Source: Microvirga massiliensis (lineage in GTDB: Bacteria; Pseudomonadota; Alphaproteobacteria; Rhizobiales; Beijerinckiaceae). From it: a stretch of DNA of 64,000 nucleotides. How positions within the stretch are numbered: position 1 is the first letter of the stretch; the number at the start of each line of letters is the position of its first letter. The position numbers and the translations under genes are program-made. The notes under the pieces are model-generated. The model was not told the DNA's origin and made no database searches. It was given only the letters and a program-made list of their open reading frames with translations. This document shows positions 1 through 9,841 of the stretch, one piece after another. The stretch lies in contig NZ_LN811367.1 in assembly GCF_001006805.1 (NCBI RefSeq), positions 100,710 through 164,709 of the forward strand, read 5' to 3'.

Positions 1-1159
1 CTTCATGGCAGCGTTTGTAATGCCACTTCCCTGTCATCAACATCAATTTTGTCATGGACCATCTGCATGTTGACTTCTTTCTCAGCCGTTGGTGTTGCTG
101 CTTGCAGTCATTCCTGTCGTGGTCGTCTGAGACGATGTCAACAGCTGAATGGGCCAGCGGATTGCCGAGATGACGGCGCGTAGCGTCTATGCCCGATCGA
201 CCCGGCTGCGCATCCGGCTCCCGCTATTGCGGCCCGCGCCGCCCGACGTCAACGTCGCCCTCGCCTTGATGGCATCACGAGCATTATCGCCATCGGCCCC
301 GGCTCGCAGAAATTGGCTCAGAACGCGATCACCGGCATCGTCCGGCAGTTGGAGAACACACAGACAGGAGCTCGAACTTTTGGCGGCGTAGCAGTACGCA
401 TACTCGGACAAATAGATTGTCTCATGTGAACCATTTCACCCTTCCCTGGCCCTCATTCCGCTAGACTGGTGCTCAGCTACGCAATGGACTCGTCTCCACA
501 GAGTTTTATGGCACCAAGGTACGAACGAAACGACCTTCTAGCCTTCAACCCTGCCGGGAAGTCTTGGTAGTCATCGACAACATTGACGCTGCGGCATCTG
601 ACAATCCAGGCTTGTCGCCGAGCATTCGCGAGACGATCGCAGCGGTTACACTGCGCGCACGAGGAGCCGTAGCGCACATGAGGAGAAATGCGCTATAATA
701 CGAACCAGAATATTGGCGCGCCCCGGCCCCACACTCGATTCGGATTCGGTCGTTGCGGCAGGCCCGTGTCTCATTGCACTCGTCCAAACCGTCAACTGAT
801 ATGTTGCGATGGCGCACGCCGGTGAAGGGTTGTGGACTTAGGCAAGCAACGACCAGGCGGCGGCTTGCCCAACTCCACTGAGCATTCGCTGGCCGAAACC
901 TCAGTCCCGGTGCGTGCTGTGGCTCTGCATCAGACCGGATAGCTCGGCGTACGCGTAGGAAGGCGGAGGACGCCTAAGAAGACACAAGGCACGCTCGGAA
1001 AGACGCGCAGCCGCGCTGTTCAAGCCCAATGCCAACAAATCGAGCTCATCCGGCTGCGCCTTACAGCCCCATTCCCCCAGGGGAGAATGCCTTTCGCACG
1101 CTTGCCCCCGTCGGAAGTGAACATGGCACATTGGGCCAAAATATCATCAGGCAGACGAT
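1..1159. other. No supported gene
   Basis: I see no reading frame in this stretch with a credible start, ribosome binding site and recognisable protein. Short open frames exist on both strands, but they overlap one another and resemble no family I know. A stretch around 465-700 stays open on the + strand without a start codon and may be the worn remains of a gene; I cannot name it. Confidence 0.5.
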
Positions 1160-1181
1160 AACCCGCGCATATGCGCGGGTT
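1160..1181. promoter_or_regulatory. Perfect 22-bp palindrome upstream of the peroxidase gene
   Basis: The half-site AACCCGCGCAT is followed directly by its exact reverse complement. It ends about 17 bases before the ATG at 1199 and just before the purine-rich GGAGATT ribosome site. It could be a repressor operator or an mRNA hairpin controlling access to the ribosome site. No T-run follows, so it is unlikely to be an intrinsic terminator. Confidence 0.5.
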
Positions 1182-1198
1182 GGAACCCGGAGATTCAA

Positions 1199-4100
1199 AT
1201 GGCAGATCACAGGAAAGCACAGGCTGTAGGAATTCAGCTGCGCCCGGACGATCTCGATTTTCTTTTGACGCAGGTGAGCGATCCGGATCTCCACACACGC
1301 CACGTGAACGGCTTCGAGAATAATCTCACATCCGGCCGCGAATTCTGGGGAAACGCCAGCCAACCGTTCCTGCACTTGGTGCCGGCTCATTTCGAGCCGC
1401 TGACAGGAACCCAGACGAGCCCCAATGCAGTCCGCGTCACCTCAGCGGACGGAACTAACCTGCTCCCAAACCCACGGCTGATCAGCGACGTAATCGGGCA
1501 GCAGCCTCTCGATTCAGGCGGCAACACGGTCAGCGTGCCGAACACGTTCGGAAACAACCTGTTCCTGATGTCCTTCGGCCAATTCTTCGACCATGGCCTC
1601 GATTTCTACGCCCGGGGCGGTGGTCCTGACCTGGTCCCGATCGGCGACATGAACGAGCAGCTCGCAGCCGCCTAGTCTCGCCTCGACGGAATCCGCGCGG
1701 CACAGGGCCTCCCGCCTATCGAGCTGGACCCGACGGATAATCTTCTCGCGCAGCTCGAAAGCAACCCCCAGCCATTCGAATTCCTGATCGGCAGTCGCGC
1801 CGGCCGCTATGACACCTCGCCGGACGGCAGCGTCGTACTAGATGCGAATGGCTCTCCCGAGCCGAACAACGGCACCGGTACCGCCCACCTCAACAAGACA
1901 GCGCCCTTCGTCGACCAGAGCCAGACCTACGGCTCCGATCCGGAGATGAGCTATCTGCTGCGCGAGAGCGCGCGTGATCCGAAAACCGGAGAGCTCGTCT
2001 ATGAGAATGGTTTCGAGGGTGATCCTGATCACATCGTCAAGACACACCGCCTCCTCGACGGCGCCGCGGACATCGGCCCTGATGGCATTACCCGGGGCAA
2101 TCTCCCGAATTACGAAGGAATCCTCGTCAATCACGGCGTCTCCCGGGCAGCGATTGGCCAACTGCTCGCCGACGTGGCCGACGGCAGGATGACGAACTTC
2201 GATGCCTGGACAGAGCTCACGAAATCGGCTGGATTCGTTCCATTCGGCGATATAGGCGATGTCAGCCACACGATCATGCTCGGCGACAAGAACGACGCCA
2301 CGGCCTCTCCAGTCGGGCAGGATGGCGTTACACCCAATCCGGGATTCAGTCTGGAAAGCTTGCTTTCCTATCACATTGCCGGTGACCATCGGGCCGACGA
2401 GAACGTCGCACTGACAGCCGTCCACACGGTCTGGCACCGCGAGCACAATTTCCAGGCCGACCGGATCATGGCGTTGCATCCGGAGTGGAGCGACGAACAG
2501 GTCTTTCAGGCTGCGAAGATCATCACCACGGCCGAGTACCAGCGCACGGTGTTCGTCGAGTTCGCAGGGGCCCTGTCCGGCGGCATCCCGGGTTCGTCGC
2601 ACGGCTTCAGCGGCTACAATCCGGACGTCAATCCGGGTATCTCGGACGAGTTCGCCGGCGCCATGTACCGCGTCGGCCATTCCATGATCAGCGAGACCAT
2701 CCCGTTCACCGACAGTGCGGGCAATACGCAGGACGTGCCTCTGCTCTCGGCCTTCCTGAACCCGGCCATGTTCGATGGTAACGATCCCTCCACTCACGGA
2801 GTGGGCGGCGCTGCCGCCATCATCAACGGCGAGACCCATGTCGCCCATGAGAGAATCGACGAGCAGGTCGTCGAGGTGATCCGCAGCGAGCTGCTCGGCA
2901 TCCCGCTTGACCTCTACGCAGCCAATATCGAACGTGCCCGCGAACTCGGCCTCGCGACGCTCAATGAGTTCCGATCCTATGTCAGCGACAACACCAGCCT
3001 CATCGCCCAGGATGGCCAGGCATCGGACTACACCTCGCGTGTTCCCGAGCGTGTCCCCAGCCTCGCGCCTTATGCTAGCTGGGCGGAGTTCGAAGCGAAC
3101 CTGCGCGGCACGCCCGCCGAGCAGGCCGAGCTCCTGACACTGTTCAAGGCCGTCTATGGTGAGGCCGACATCCACGTCAACGATGTCGAGCTGTTTGTCG
3201 GCGGCCTCGCGGAGAAGCCGTACGGCGCGAGCCAGATGGGCTCCACCTTCACCTGGATCTTCCAAGAGCAGCTCGACAGGCTGCAGGATGGTGACCGCTT
3301 CTATTATTTCAATCAGCTCAAGGAAGCGCCGCTGCTCATCGCCGATATCCAGTCCCAGCACTTCTCCGATATCGTGATGCGAAATACCGGCCTCGATCAC
3401 ATGCAGTACGATGCGTTCGCAGTGTCGCAGAGAATCGACCTGGGCGATAGGGAGCGGAACCACGACTTCAGCACATTGCCTGTCACTGCCGACAAAGTTC
3501 TGGTGCTGGTCGGCAACGAGCATGACAATGCAATAACCGGCACAGCCGGCAACGATACGATCTATGGGGAGGACGGAAACGATACTGTAGACGGCGGCCT
3601 CGGGCTCGATGCCCTGTTCGGTGGTAACGGCGACGATACGCTGAATGCCGGAGCCGGCCCCCTCGGCATCTTCGCCTATGGCGAGCGCGGCAACGACATC
3701 ATCAACGGCAATTCAGGCGACGACAACATGCTCGGCGGAGCGGGCAGCGACCGCATCCGGGGTGGATTGGGCAAGGACTTCCTGTCCGGCGGCCCTGGCG
3801 ACGATTGGCTCATGCCTGGTGACGACCGCAACATCGTCGACGGGGGGAGCGGTTGCGATACGGTCGATTACAGTGACTCCTCGCAAGGCGTAACCGTCGA
3901 TCTCACAATCCGGGTGGATCGAGCGGGAGGGCTTGGAGGCTATCAGGGTGACTTGACCAGCGGCGTCGAGAACGTCGTGGGCTCAAAGTTCGCCGACACG
4001 CTGTTTGGTGATGACGGAAGAAATCGGCTCGAGGGCGGCGACGATAACGATCTGCTCGACGGGCGCGGCGGTTCGGACAGGATGATTGGCGGCAGGGGCG

Positions 4101-4648
4101 ACGATACTTATGTCGTCGGTCAAGCCTGCGACAGAATCGTCGAGCTGAGCGGCGGCGGAAACGATACGGTCCGGGTGGTCGGCGGCGCGTTCTATTCGCT
4201 CCGTGATAACGTCGAGAACCTAACCTATGCCGGTGACTATGCGGGTATCGCTCGCTTCACAGCCAACGGCAATGGCCTGGTAAACACGCTGACCGGCGGT
4301 GCCGAGGCCGACCGGATCAATGGCCGAGGCGGCAACGACACGCTGATCGGCCTCGGGGGTGACGATCGCTTCACTGGGGGTGCGGGCAGCGACACCTTCG
4401 TCTTTGCACCGGGGTTCGGCAACGATGTGATAAAGGACTTCGATGCCAACCCGGTCCGCGGGCAGGACTTCCTCGATATATCGGCCTTTGGGATTACCGC
4501 TGGTAATTTCACGGACCGGGTGACGATCGCCGATATCGGCAAGGATACGCTGGTCACCATCGACAATGACCCGGGGCAAACGATCCGGCTCACCGGCATC
4601 GGCCACGCAACGTCGATTACGGAGCAGGATTTCGTGCTGCTCGTGTGA
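1199..4648 (+). pseudogene. Animal-type heme peroxidase fused to RTX repeats, interrupted by an in-frame TAG
   Basis: One reading frame of 1149 codons, open from the ATG at 1199 (GGAGATT ribosome site) to TGA at 4646, except for a single TAG at 1673-1675 (codon 159). The N-terminal two thirds is a peroxidase of the peroxinectin/animal type: the distal heme site is in QFFDHGLDF (His132), the conserved R-E-H-N element lies near residue 415, and the proximal site is in RVGHSM (His494). From about residue 780 onward there are many GGxGxDxxx calcium-binding nonapeptides, and the protein ends in DFVLLV, an acidic-then-hydrophobic tail typical of type I secretion substrates. The enzyme would be exported unfolded and oxidise substrates with peroxide outside the cell. 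Protein similarity runs straight through the TAG, so a single nonsense change (for example CAG to TAG) is the simplest reading. Without suppression the first product would be 158 residues and would lack the active site. Confidence 0.85.
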
Positions 4649-4961
4649 TCCGGATGAGTTCTTTCTTGCGGTTCTTTGGGCGTGAACTGCGGGCGAGGCA
4701 CCATGCTGTCGCGCATTGTCCGGATGCCTCAAGGCCCAGCACGGTAGTGCGCCGCCTCAACGTCTCGCTGTCCGGCTGCCGGGTTGATCGGTGACAGCCG
4801 TGATCGGCCTCGCCGTGCTGGCCTTCCTGGCCTGGGCGTTCTGAACTCGCTGCCGAGACTACTGACGCGTCGCGGTCACTCGTCAAAGTCAATGACGAAG
4901 AGCCGGTGATGTCGGTGAATCCTCGCGCCGACTTTCCGCAAGCGGTTGTACTCGAAATCTT

Positions 4962-5050
4962 CTTGATTCCAATGGCAAGGTCGTCCGGATCACTGGCGGC
5001 AGCACCGGGATCGGCTGGACCATCACGCTCGCCCTTGCCACGCTGAGCGC
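4962..5050 (+). pseudogene. Short-chain dehydrogenase N-terminal fragment
   Basis: A short open stretch reads NGKVVRITGGSTGIG and then an alanine/leucine-rich helix, which is the Rossmann-fold start of SDR enzymes (normal form GKVxxITGGxxGIG). Nothing downstream continues the fold: the frame runs into the intergenic repeat beginning near 5101. It is a dead fragment of an SDR gene, about 30 codons long, with no start or catalytic Tyr-x-x-x-Lys. Confidence 0.5.
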
Positions 5051-5100
5051 CTGCTGCTTCGGTAAGGGTAGTTTTACACTGCGTTTGGGAGAATTCACTT

Positions 5101-5265
5101 CGTCCTTGCGAGCCGCGGGCGCAGCAATCCATTCTGAAGCGGTGATCTGGATTGCTTCACTTCGTTCGCAATGACGAGGAGGGCGTGAGGACGCGAGGTG
5201 CACGGCCGAATACGGAGCAGCGCCGGACCCACTGCCGTCATTGCGAGCTGCAGACGAAGCAATCT
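5101..5265. repeat. Intergenic inverted-repeat element, copy A
   Basis: The left arm at 5101-5130 (CGTCCTTGCGAGCCGCGGGC, then GCAGCAATCC) is an imperfect inverted match to the right arm at 5148-5177 (GGATTGCTTCACTTCGTTCG, then CAATGACG). A second left-type arm lies at 5236-5264. The same arms recur near 31.6, 46.1-46.4, 53.7-54.0 and 59.7-59.9 kb, always outside intact genes. Confidence 0.8.
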
Positions 5266-5346
5266 GCCCTGAGGCAGTGTGCTGGCGGGCGGAGCCTGTT
5301 AGCATGGCATTACATCCGCTAGACACAATCTCCGGTCGAGGCACCC

Positions 5347-5479
5347 TCACGCCGCCATCGGAACGGAACGTGCGGAAGCCTCCCTGCTGTCCACGCCAAT
5401 CTTCCGCCGTCCGAACAGCCTCATCACGAAGACGAAGAAGACTGCGAGGACGGTCGCGGAGATTATGCCGCCCATCAGC
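5347..5479 (-). pseudogene. Detached duplicate of an RND pump 3' end
   Basis: On the minus strand this reads as about 43 residues beginning LMGGIISATVLAVFF and ending SARSVPMAA plus TGA. It is nearly the same as the C-terminus of the complete RND pump encoded at 9842-12988 (MGGMISATVLAVFF ... ARSVPMAA), at both DNA and protein level, but with small deletions. No upstream RND sequence remains. It marks a partial duplication, or the scar left after loss of a second pump gene next to emrB. Confidence 0.75.
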
Positions 5480-5542
5480 CGCGTCGACCTCCACGTGGCC
5501 GATGGCGACTTATAGCTCCCCGTATCATGATAATCTACTCCA

Positions 5543-7066
5543 TCAGTCGAGAATGGCCTCGGCAGCGTTGCCCTGCGCCTTGGCGCGACGGAGCAGCAGG
5601 ACCAATGGCAACGCCGCGAGCGCGACGATCATCATGAGCTTGAAATCATCGTTATAGGCGATGATCGTCGCCTGCCGCGTGATCTCGGCATTCAATGCGA
5701 CACGACCGGCTTCGGTCGTCAGATCCCATATCCTGCCGGCGCTTCCAGTCTGAAGAGCGTCATTGAACGGAGTGATGTGCTCGACAAGTTCCGCATGCAT
5801 CGCCTGAGTATTGTGACCGAGCAGGAAGATCACGAGAGAGATGCCGATGCTGGAACCGATATTGCGCACTAGGCTGAACAACGCCGTTCCTTGTGTCCGG
5901 AACTCCGGCGCCAGCGTCGCAAACGTAATGGTCGACAGAGGCACGAAAATGAACCCGAGCCCGAAGCCCTGGACGATCCCCGTGCGAACCAGGACACCCT
6001 GGCTTACATCCGGCGTGAAGCCCGCCATTTCGTAGAGCGCGAAGGATGTGAGCAGCAGCCCGAAAGTGATTAGGCTTCGCGGGTCGACCCTGCCGATGAC
6101 ACGCCCGACGATCATCATTGCGATCATCGTTCCGATCCCGCGCGGAGCCAGCACCATACCGGCCGTGATCACGGGATAACCCATCAGGTTCTGAAGATAC
6201 GGAGTCAGCAGGGCGAGAGTCGCCAGCAGGATGATCCCGACCACGAAAATAAAGAACAGACCGATGCTGAAGTTGCGGTCCTTGAACATCTTCGGATCGA
6301 TGAAAGGCCGATCGCTCGTGGCGGTATGGACGAGGAACAGATACAGCGACAACCCGGCAAGCGCCGCCTCGAGCACGATTTCAATCGAGGAGAACCAGTC
6401 CATCTGCTCTCCGCGATCGAGCATCATCTGGAGCGCTCCGATGAAGAGGCTCATCGTGGCAAAGCCAAACCAGTCGAATGGGAGCTTGGAAATCCTGGAC
6501 TCCGACAGGAAGGCCGACAGCCCCAGGAAGGTAAGGATCCCGACAGGCAAGTTCACATAGAAGACGAAGCGCCAGTTGTACGATTCCGTCAGCCACCCGC
6601 CGAGCGTCGGACCCAGGATCGGCCCGACCATGACACCGACGCCCCACATGGCCATCGCCGAGCCATGCCGTTCCTTGGGATAGCTGTCGAGCAGAACGGA
6701 TTGGGACATCGGCACGAGAGGAGCGCCGAAGATCCCTTGAAGCAGACGAAAGAGCACCATCTGCTCGAGCGATCCTGCGATCCCGCACAGAACGGAAGCG
6801 CCGGTGAATCCGGCGACTGCAGTGAGAAAGAGCCGCCGACGCCCGAAGCGCGCCGCCAGGAAGCCGGTCACTGGTGTCGCGATGGCCGCCGCGACGATGT
6901 AGGAGGTCAGAACCCAGTTGATCTGATCCTGCGTTGCCGACAGGTTGCCTTGCATGTAGGGCAAGGCCACATTGGCGATCGTCGTGTCGAGAGCCTGCAT
7001 GATAGTGGCCATCATCACACAGACCGTGATGATGCCCCGATTCTGCCCGGGTGCCGTACCCGCCAT
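5543..7066 (-). CDS. emrB: EmrB-type MFS multidrug exporter (DHA2 family, 14 TM)
   Basis: 507 residues, the normal length for drug:H+ antiporters of the DHA2 family with 14 membrane helices. The N-terminus shows the family signature: QALDTTIANVALPYMQ in helix 1 (motif D1), NWVLTSYIVAAAI, then FGRRRLF of the cytoplasmic loop motif, and the helix 5 antiporter motif around GVGVMVGPILGPTLGGWL. It would pair with the periplasmic adaptor encoded directly upstream (emrA, 3-base gap) and an outer-membrane channel to expel hydrophobic toxins from the inner membrane. The three-gene set marR-emrA-emrB runs in one direction. Because emrA is interrupted, the transporter may now be orphaned, unless the adaptor stop is read through. 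Confidence 0.93.
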   Translation of the reverse strand: MAGTAPGQNRGIITVCVMMATIMQALDTTIANVALPYMQGNLSATQDQINWVLTSYIVAAAIATPVTGFLAARFGRRRLFLTAVAGFTGASVLCGIAGSLEQMVLFRLLQGIFGAPLVPMSQSVLLDSYPKERHGSAMAMWGVGVMVGPILGPTLGGWLTESYNWRFVFYVNLPVGILTFLGLSAFLSESRISKLPFDWFGFATMSLFIGALQMMLDRGEQMDWFSSIEIVLEAALAGLSLYLFLVHTATSDRPFIDPKMFKDRNFSIGLFFIFVVGIILLATLALLTPYLQNLMGYPVITAGMVLAPRGIGTMIAMMIVGRVIGRVDPRSLITFGLLLTSFALYEMAGFTPDVSQGVLVRTGIVQGFGLGFIFVPLSTITFATLAPEFRTQGTALFSLVRNIGSSIGISLVIFLLGHNTQAMHAELVEHITPFNDALQTGSAGRIWDLTTEAGRVALNAEITRQATIIAYNDDFKLMMIVALAALPLVLLLRRAKAQGNAAEAILD

Positions 7067-7069
7067 GGC

Positions 7070-8299
7070 TCAGAGCCCTACGACTTGCCTGAGGCTTGCG
7101 ATCAACTCGGCCAGCGAGCGCTGATGGCCAGTATCGATTTCGACATTCGCGCTCATGCCCGAGCGCAGGGGCGGAGCCCCGGCGGGCACATCCACCTGGA
7201 GCCGGATCGGAATGCGCTGTACGACCTTGACCCAATTGCCGGATGCATTCTGTGGCGGCAGCACGGAGAACTCCGCGCCCGTTGCCGGGCTGAGGCTCTC
7301 CACTTTGGCGGACCACTCCCGGTTGGGATAGGTATCGACAGTTACGATCGCTGGATCACCCGGCACCAAATAGGTGAGGTCCGTTTCCTTTGGATTGGCT
7401 TCGACCCAGACATGATCGGTTCCGACCAGGCTGAAGGCAGCCTGTGCGGCAGGCAAATACTGCCCCACCTGCAGCGCGCTGACATTGGTCACGATGCCGG
7501 CCATGGGAGCCTTGACAATGGTATGGGCGAGATCGCGCTTGGCCTTGTCGACCTGTGCCTGAGCCTGCTGAACGCGGGCATAGGCCTGGAGTTCGGCATC
7601 CGCGCGGCCGCCAAGCTGCGCAAGGGCAGCCTCGGCCTGCTGCCTGGCCGCGTTCATGCGCTCCTGGGCCGCGTCGAGATCACGCTTGGCCTGATCCAGC
7701 GCCGCCTGGGAGGATACCCCCCGCCGGCTTAGATCCTGCTGCCGTTCGAAGGATGTCTGGTAGAAGGCGACATCGGTCTTGGCCTGCTCGATCTGGGCGA
7801 GACTCTGCCGATAGGTGGCCTGCAGGGTCGCAATCTCATTGCCGGCGGTGCGGAGCTGGGCCTCCGCCCCGGCAAGTGCGATGCGATAGGGCTCCTCGTC
7901 GAGGCGAAACAGAACCTGGTCCCTGGTGACCTTCTAGTTCTCGGTCACCGCGATTTCGGCTACGATACCGGAGACATCGGTGGCGACGTTGAGCTTGTCG
8001 GCCCGCACATAGACATTGTCGGTCGAAACGTAGCGCCCGCTCGACAGATAGAAGTAGAGGCCACCGACCACCATGAGAAGCGGACCAAGGAGCAGCAGGA
8101 TCCGGCGCAATCGCTTCGAGCGTGGCTTGGATTCCTGCGACGAGGTGGCGGCGCGCTGTGCTTCCTTGCCCTCGGAGTTGCGGGCCTGAGCGGGCTCTTC
8201 ACGGATTGGACCGGGCGGGTCTTCACGAAGCTTGGTGATCTTGTCATCCACCAGCTGGTCAGAGATGGCGTCGTGCTGTTTGCGACGAGGATCAGCCAT
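7070..8299 (-). pseudogene. emrA: EmrA-type membrane fusion protein, interrupted by an in-frame TAG
   Basis: One frame of 410 codons from the ATG at 8299 to TGA at 7070, with a single TAG at 7934-7936. Before the stop: a charged cytoplasmic tail, one membrane anchor (RRILLLLGPLLMVVGGLYFY) and the start of the lipoyl half-domain (STDNVYVRADKLNVATDVSG). After it, without frame change: KVTRDQVLFRLDEEPY, a long alpha-helical hairpin, then the second lipoyl half (VKAPMAGIVTNVSALQVGQY) and the beta barrel. Family members commonly have Gln at the lost position (ENQxVxxxQxLF), which suggests CAG to TAG. It lies 10 bases after marR and 3 before emrB, so it is co-transcribed with both. The truncated product would be only about 121 residues and non-functional. 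Confidence 0.85.
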
Positions 8300-8309
8300 G
8301 GTGGGCCTC

Positions 8310-8765
8310 TCAGTCTTCATTCGCCCGGCTGCAAGCCGCGAGCAGATTTTCACGCATGGTGAACAGTGCCTGCATCAGATGGTCCCGATCCTTGCTGGAC
8401 ACATGTTCCAGGGCTTCGGCCCTGGTTCGATCTCCGATGGTCCACATCGTGTCGAGAACAGGGCCCGCGGACGGCTTCAGATATAGGAGCCAGATCCGCC
8501 GGTCGGTGGCATGCGGGCGGCGCTCGACCAGATCGAGTTCCTGCAATTTATCCAGGATGCGCACGAGGGTGATCGGCTCAATCTCGAGGAGATCGGCCAA
8601 AGCTCCTTGTTGGATTCCTTCGTGTTTGGCCAAGTGTGCCAGGACCTGCCACTGCGAGCGGGTGAGGCCCAGACCGGATTGGCGAGCACTCTGTTCGAAA
8701 CGCTTGCGCATAAGACGCGCCACGTCGTGCAACAGAAAGCCAAGGTTTCGTTCCAGGGCGCTCAT
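8310..8765 (-). CDS. MarR-family transcriptional regulator
   Basis: 151 residues with the winged helix-turn-helix of the MarR family: helices around LTRSQWQVLAHLAKHEGIQQ, recognition region LLEIEPITLVRILDKL, and wing LVERRPHATDRRIWLLYL. Such proteins dimerise on palindromes and usually repress an adjacent efflux operon until a phenolic or hydrophobic ligand binds. It is the first gene of the marR-emrA-emrB unit, and nested palindromes lie just upstream of its start (8778-8819), so autorepression with control of emrAB is the likely role. Confidence 0.92.
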   Translation of the reverse strand: MSALERNLGFLLHDVARLMRKRFEQSARQSGLGLTRSQWQVLAHLAKHEGIQQGALADLLEIEPITLVRILDKLQELDLVERRPHATDRRIWLLYLKPSAGPVLDTMWTIGDRTRAEALEHVSSKDRDHLMQALFTMRENLLAACSRANED

Positions 8766-8777
8766 AGGCTAAGCTTA

Positions 8778-8819
8778 TTACCAACGCAGCATAATATGAG
8801 CATGCATATGAGTTGGTGA
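8778..8819. promoter_or_regulatory. Nested palindromes upstream of marR, likely operator
   Basis: Outer arms TTACCAAC (8778-8785) and GTTGGTGA (8812-8819) match as an inverted repeat at 7 of 8 positions. Inside them, ATATG (8794-8798) and CATAT (8805-8809) form a second, perfect inverted repeat around AGCATG. The site starts 13 bases upstream of the marR start, as expected for an autoregulated MarR operator. Confidence 0.5.
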
Positions 8820-8823
8820 CAAT

Positions 8824-8855
8824 CTGAATGCAAGGCCGCCTGAATGCAAGGCCGC
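8824..8855. repeat. Perfect 2 x 16-bp tandem repeat
   Basis: CTGAATGCAAGGCCGC occurs twice in direct succession at 8824-8839 and 8840-8855. It lies beyond the marR operator. A slippage duplication is the simplest explanation. Confidence 0.8.
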
Positions 8856-9190
8856 GCGGGTGTGGCGAATCAGCAGGTTCGCCACTGACTACAAGCCGAT
8901 GTCGCACCTGGAGCTGTCAGCCGCCGAAGCGCAGCAAAGCGCTGCTGTTGACGCCCGACGTTGTGGTCGAGTTTCGCCTTCGACGCAGGGAATGGGTTGC
9001 GGGTAGCTCGACGGCGTGCGGACACGAAAGCGGTTTGGCCTGGCCCTGACCTTTTACTGACCAGCGCCTGGGTCAAGCCGATCCCTCAAACATCGAATGC
9101 CTCGTCTGGCCGCGAGCCTGTTTTCCTGCTCACGCTCTCAATGCTTGGAAATCGCATCGAGAGAAAATTCCATTTTCCGAGCCCGACCGG
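8856..9190. other. Intergenic stretch with no supported gene
   Basis: About 335 bases between the marR promoter area and the hypothetical gene ending at 9191. Short overlapping frames exist, but none has a convincing start or a recognisable product. Confidence 0.5.
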
Positions 9191-9565
9191 CTAGCGCCGT
9201 CGGAGTCGATTGATCGCATCCTGATGGGCGGCTGGATCAACGCCATAGTCCTCCGCAAGCCGTCGGATTTCGACCTTCCGTTGCTCTTCCGTGAGCTTTG
9301 GGCTCAAGTTCGAGACCGCCGCGACAAAGGATGCCCCGGCTAGGACAGGATCCCGGCGCATCGCTGCTCTCTGCGCCTCTCTCTTCTGTTCGGCATGGCG
9401 CGTCTTGTAGTCCTCCAAAGGCCCAAGAGCCCGGACGGCCCGGTTCCGCAAGGCCTGAACGGCCAAGCCATGATCCTCGGCAATCTCCTGCAGCGCTCGG
9501 TCAATTTCCTCATCCGAGAGGATGGCTTCAGCGAGATCTTCGATAGCTGGAACAAACGGGTCCAT
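9191..9565 (-). CDS. Hypothetical charged helical protein
   Basis: 124 residues from the ATG at 9565, chosen because a strong AGGAGGCGAC ribosome site stands directly before it; a longer frame upstream lacks such a site. The protein is soluble, rich in Glu, Arg and Ala, and predicted by eye to be almost all helix (DLAEAILSDEEIDRALQEIA, then an EQKREAQRAAMRR segment). I do not recognise the family. It stands alone between intergenic debris and the RND pump operon and ends in TAG. Confidence 0.6.
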   Translation of the reverse strand: MDPFVPAIEDLAEAILSDEEIDRALQEIAEDHGLAVQALRNRAVRALGPLEDYKTRHAEQKREAQRAAMRRDPVLAGASFVAAVSNLSPKLTEEQRKVEIRRLAEDYGVDPAAHQDAINRLRRR

Positions 9566-9630
9566 GTCGCCTCCTGGCCGCTGCCCCTTAAGCAAAGTTA
9601 TCCAGCCTAATGCGGGTCCACTTTCTTTCG

Positions 9631-9745
9631 AGCCGCAGGCGACGCAATAACGGTGAGGGCATGAGAATGGAATGACCACTGCCGGAAAGAGAATGAACGC
9701 CGGACTCACTGCGCTCATTTCGAGTGGAGCGAAGCAATGTTCCGC
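9631..9745. repeat. Degenerate intergenic repeat arms
   Basis: Fragments such as TCGAGCCGCAGGCGACGCAATA (near 9638) and GAGTGGAGCGAAGCAATG (near 9720) resemble worn arms of the inverted-repeat element seen intact at 5.1, 46.1 and 59.8 kb. No complete pair of arms is left here. Confidence 0.45.
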
Positions 9746-9841
9746 GACAGTGCACTGGGATGCTCTGCAACAAAGGCTCCAACTCCAGACGGGTACGCGG
9801 TGTGCCTCGCATCGCCGAATTAGCTCACCTTGAAGGGATCA

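Noticed and set aside
465..700. Open stretch of about 75 codons on the + strand
   Set aside because: No start codon, no ribosome site and no family resemblance; left as an unassigned region.
1838..3523. 561-codon open frame opposite the peroxidase gene
   Set aside because: The + strand encodes an unmistakable peroxidase. GC-rich coding DNA often leaves the opposite frame open.
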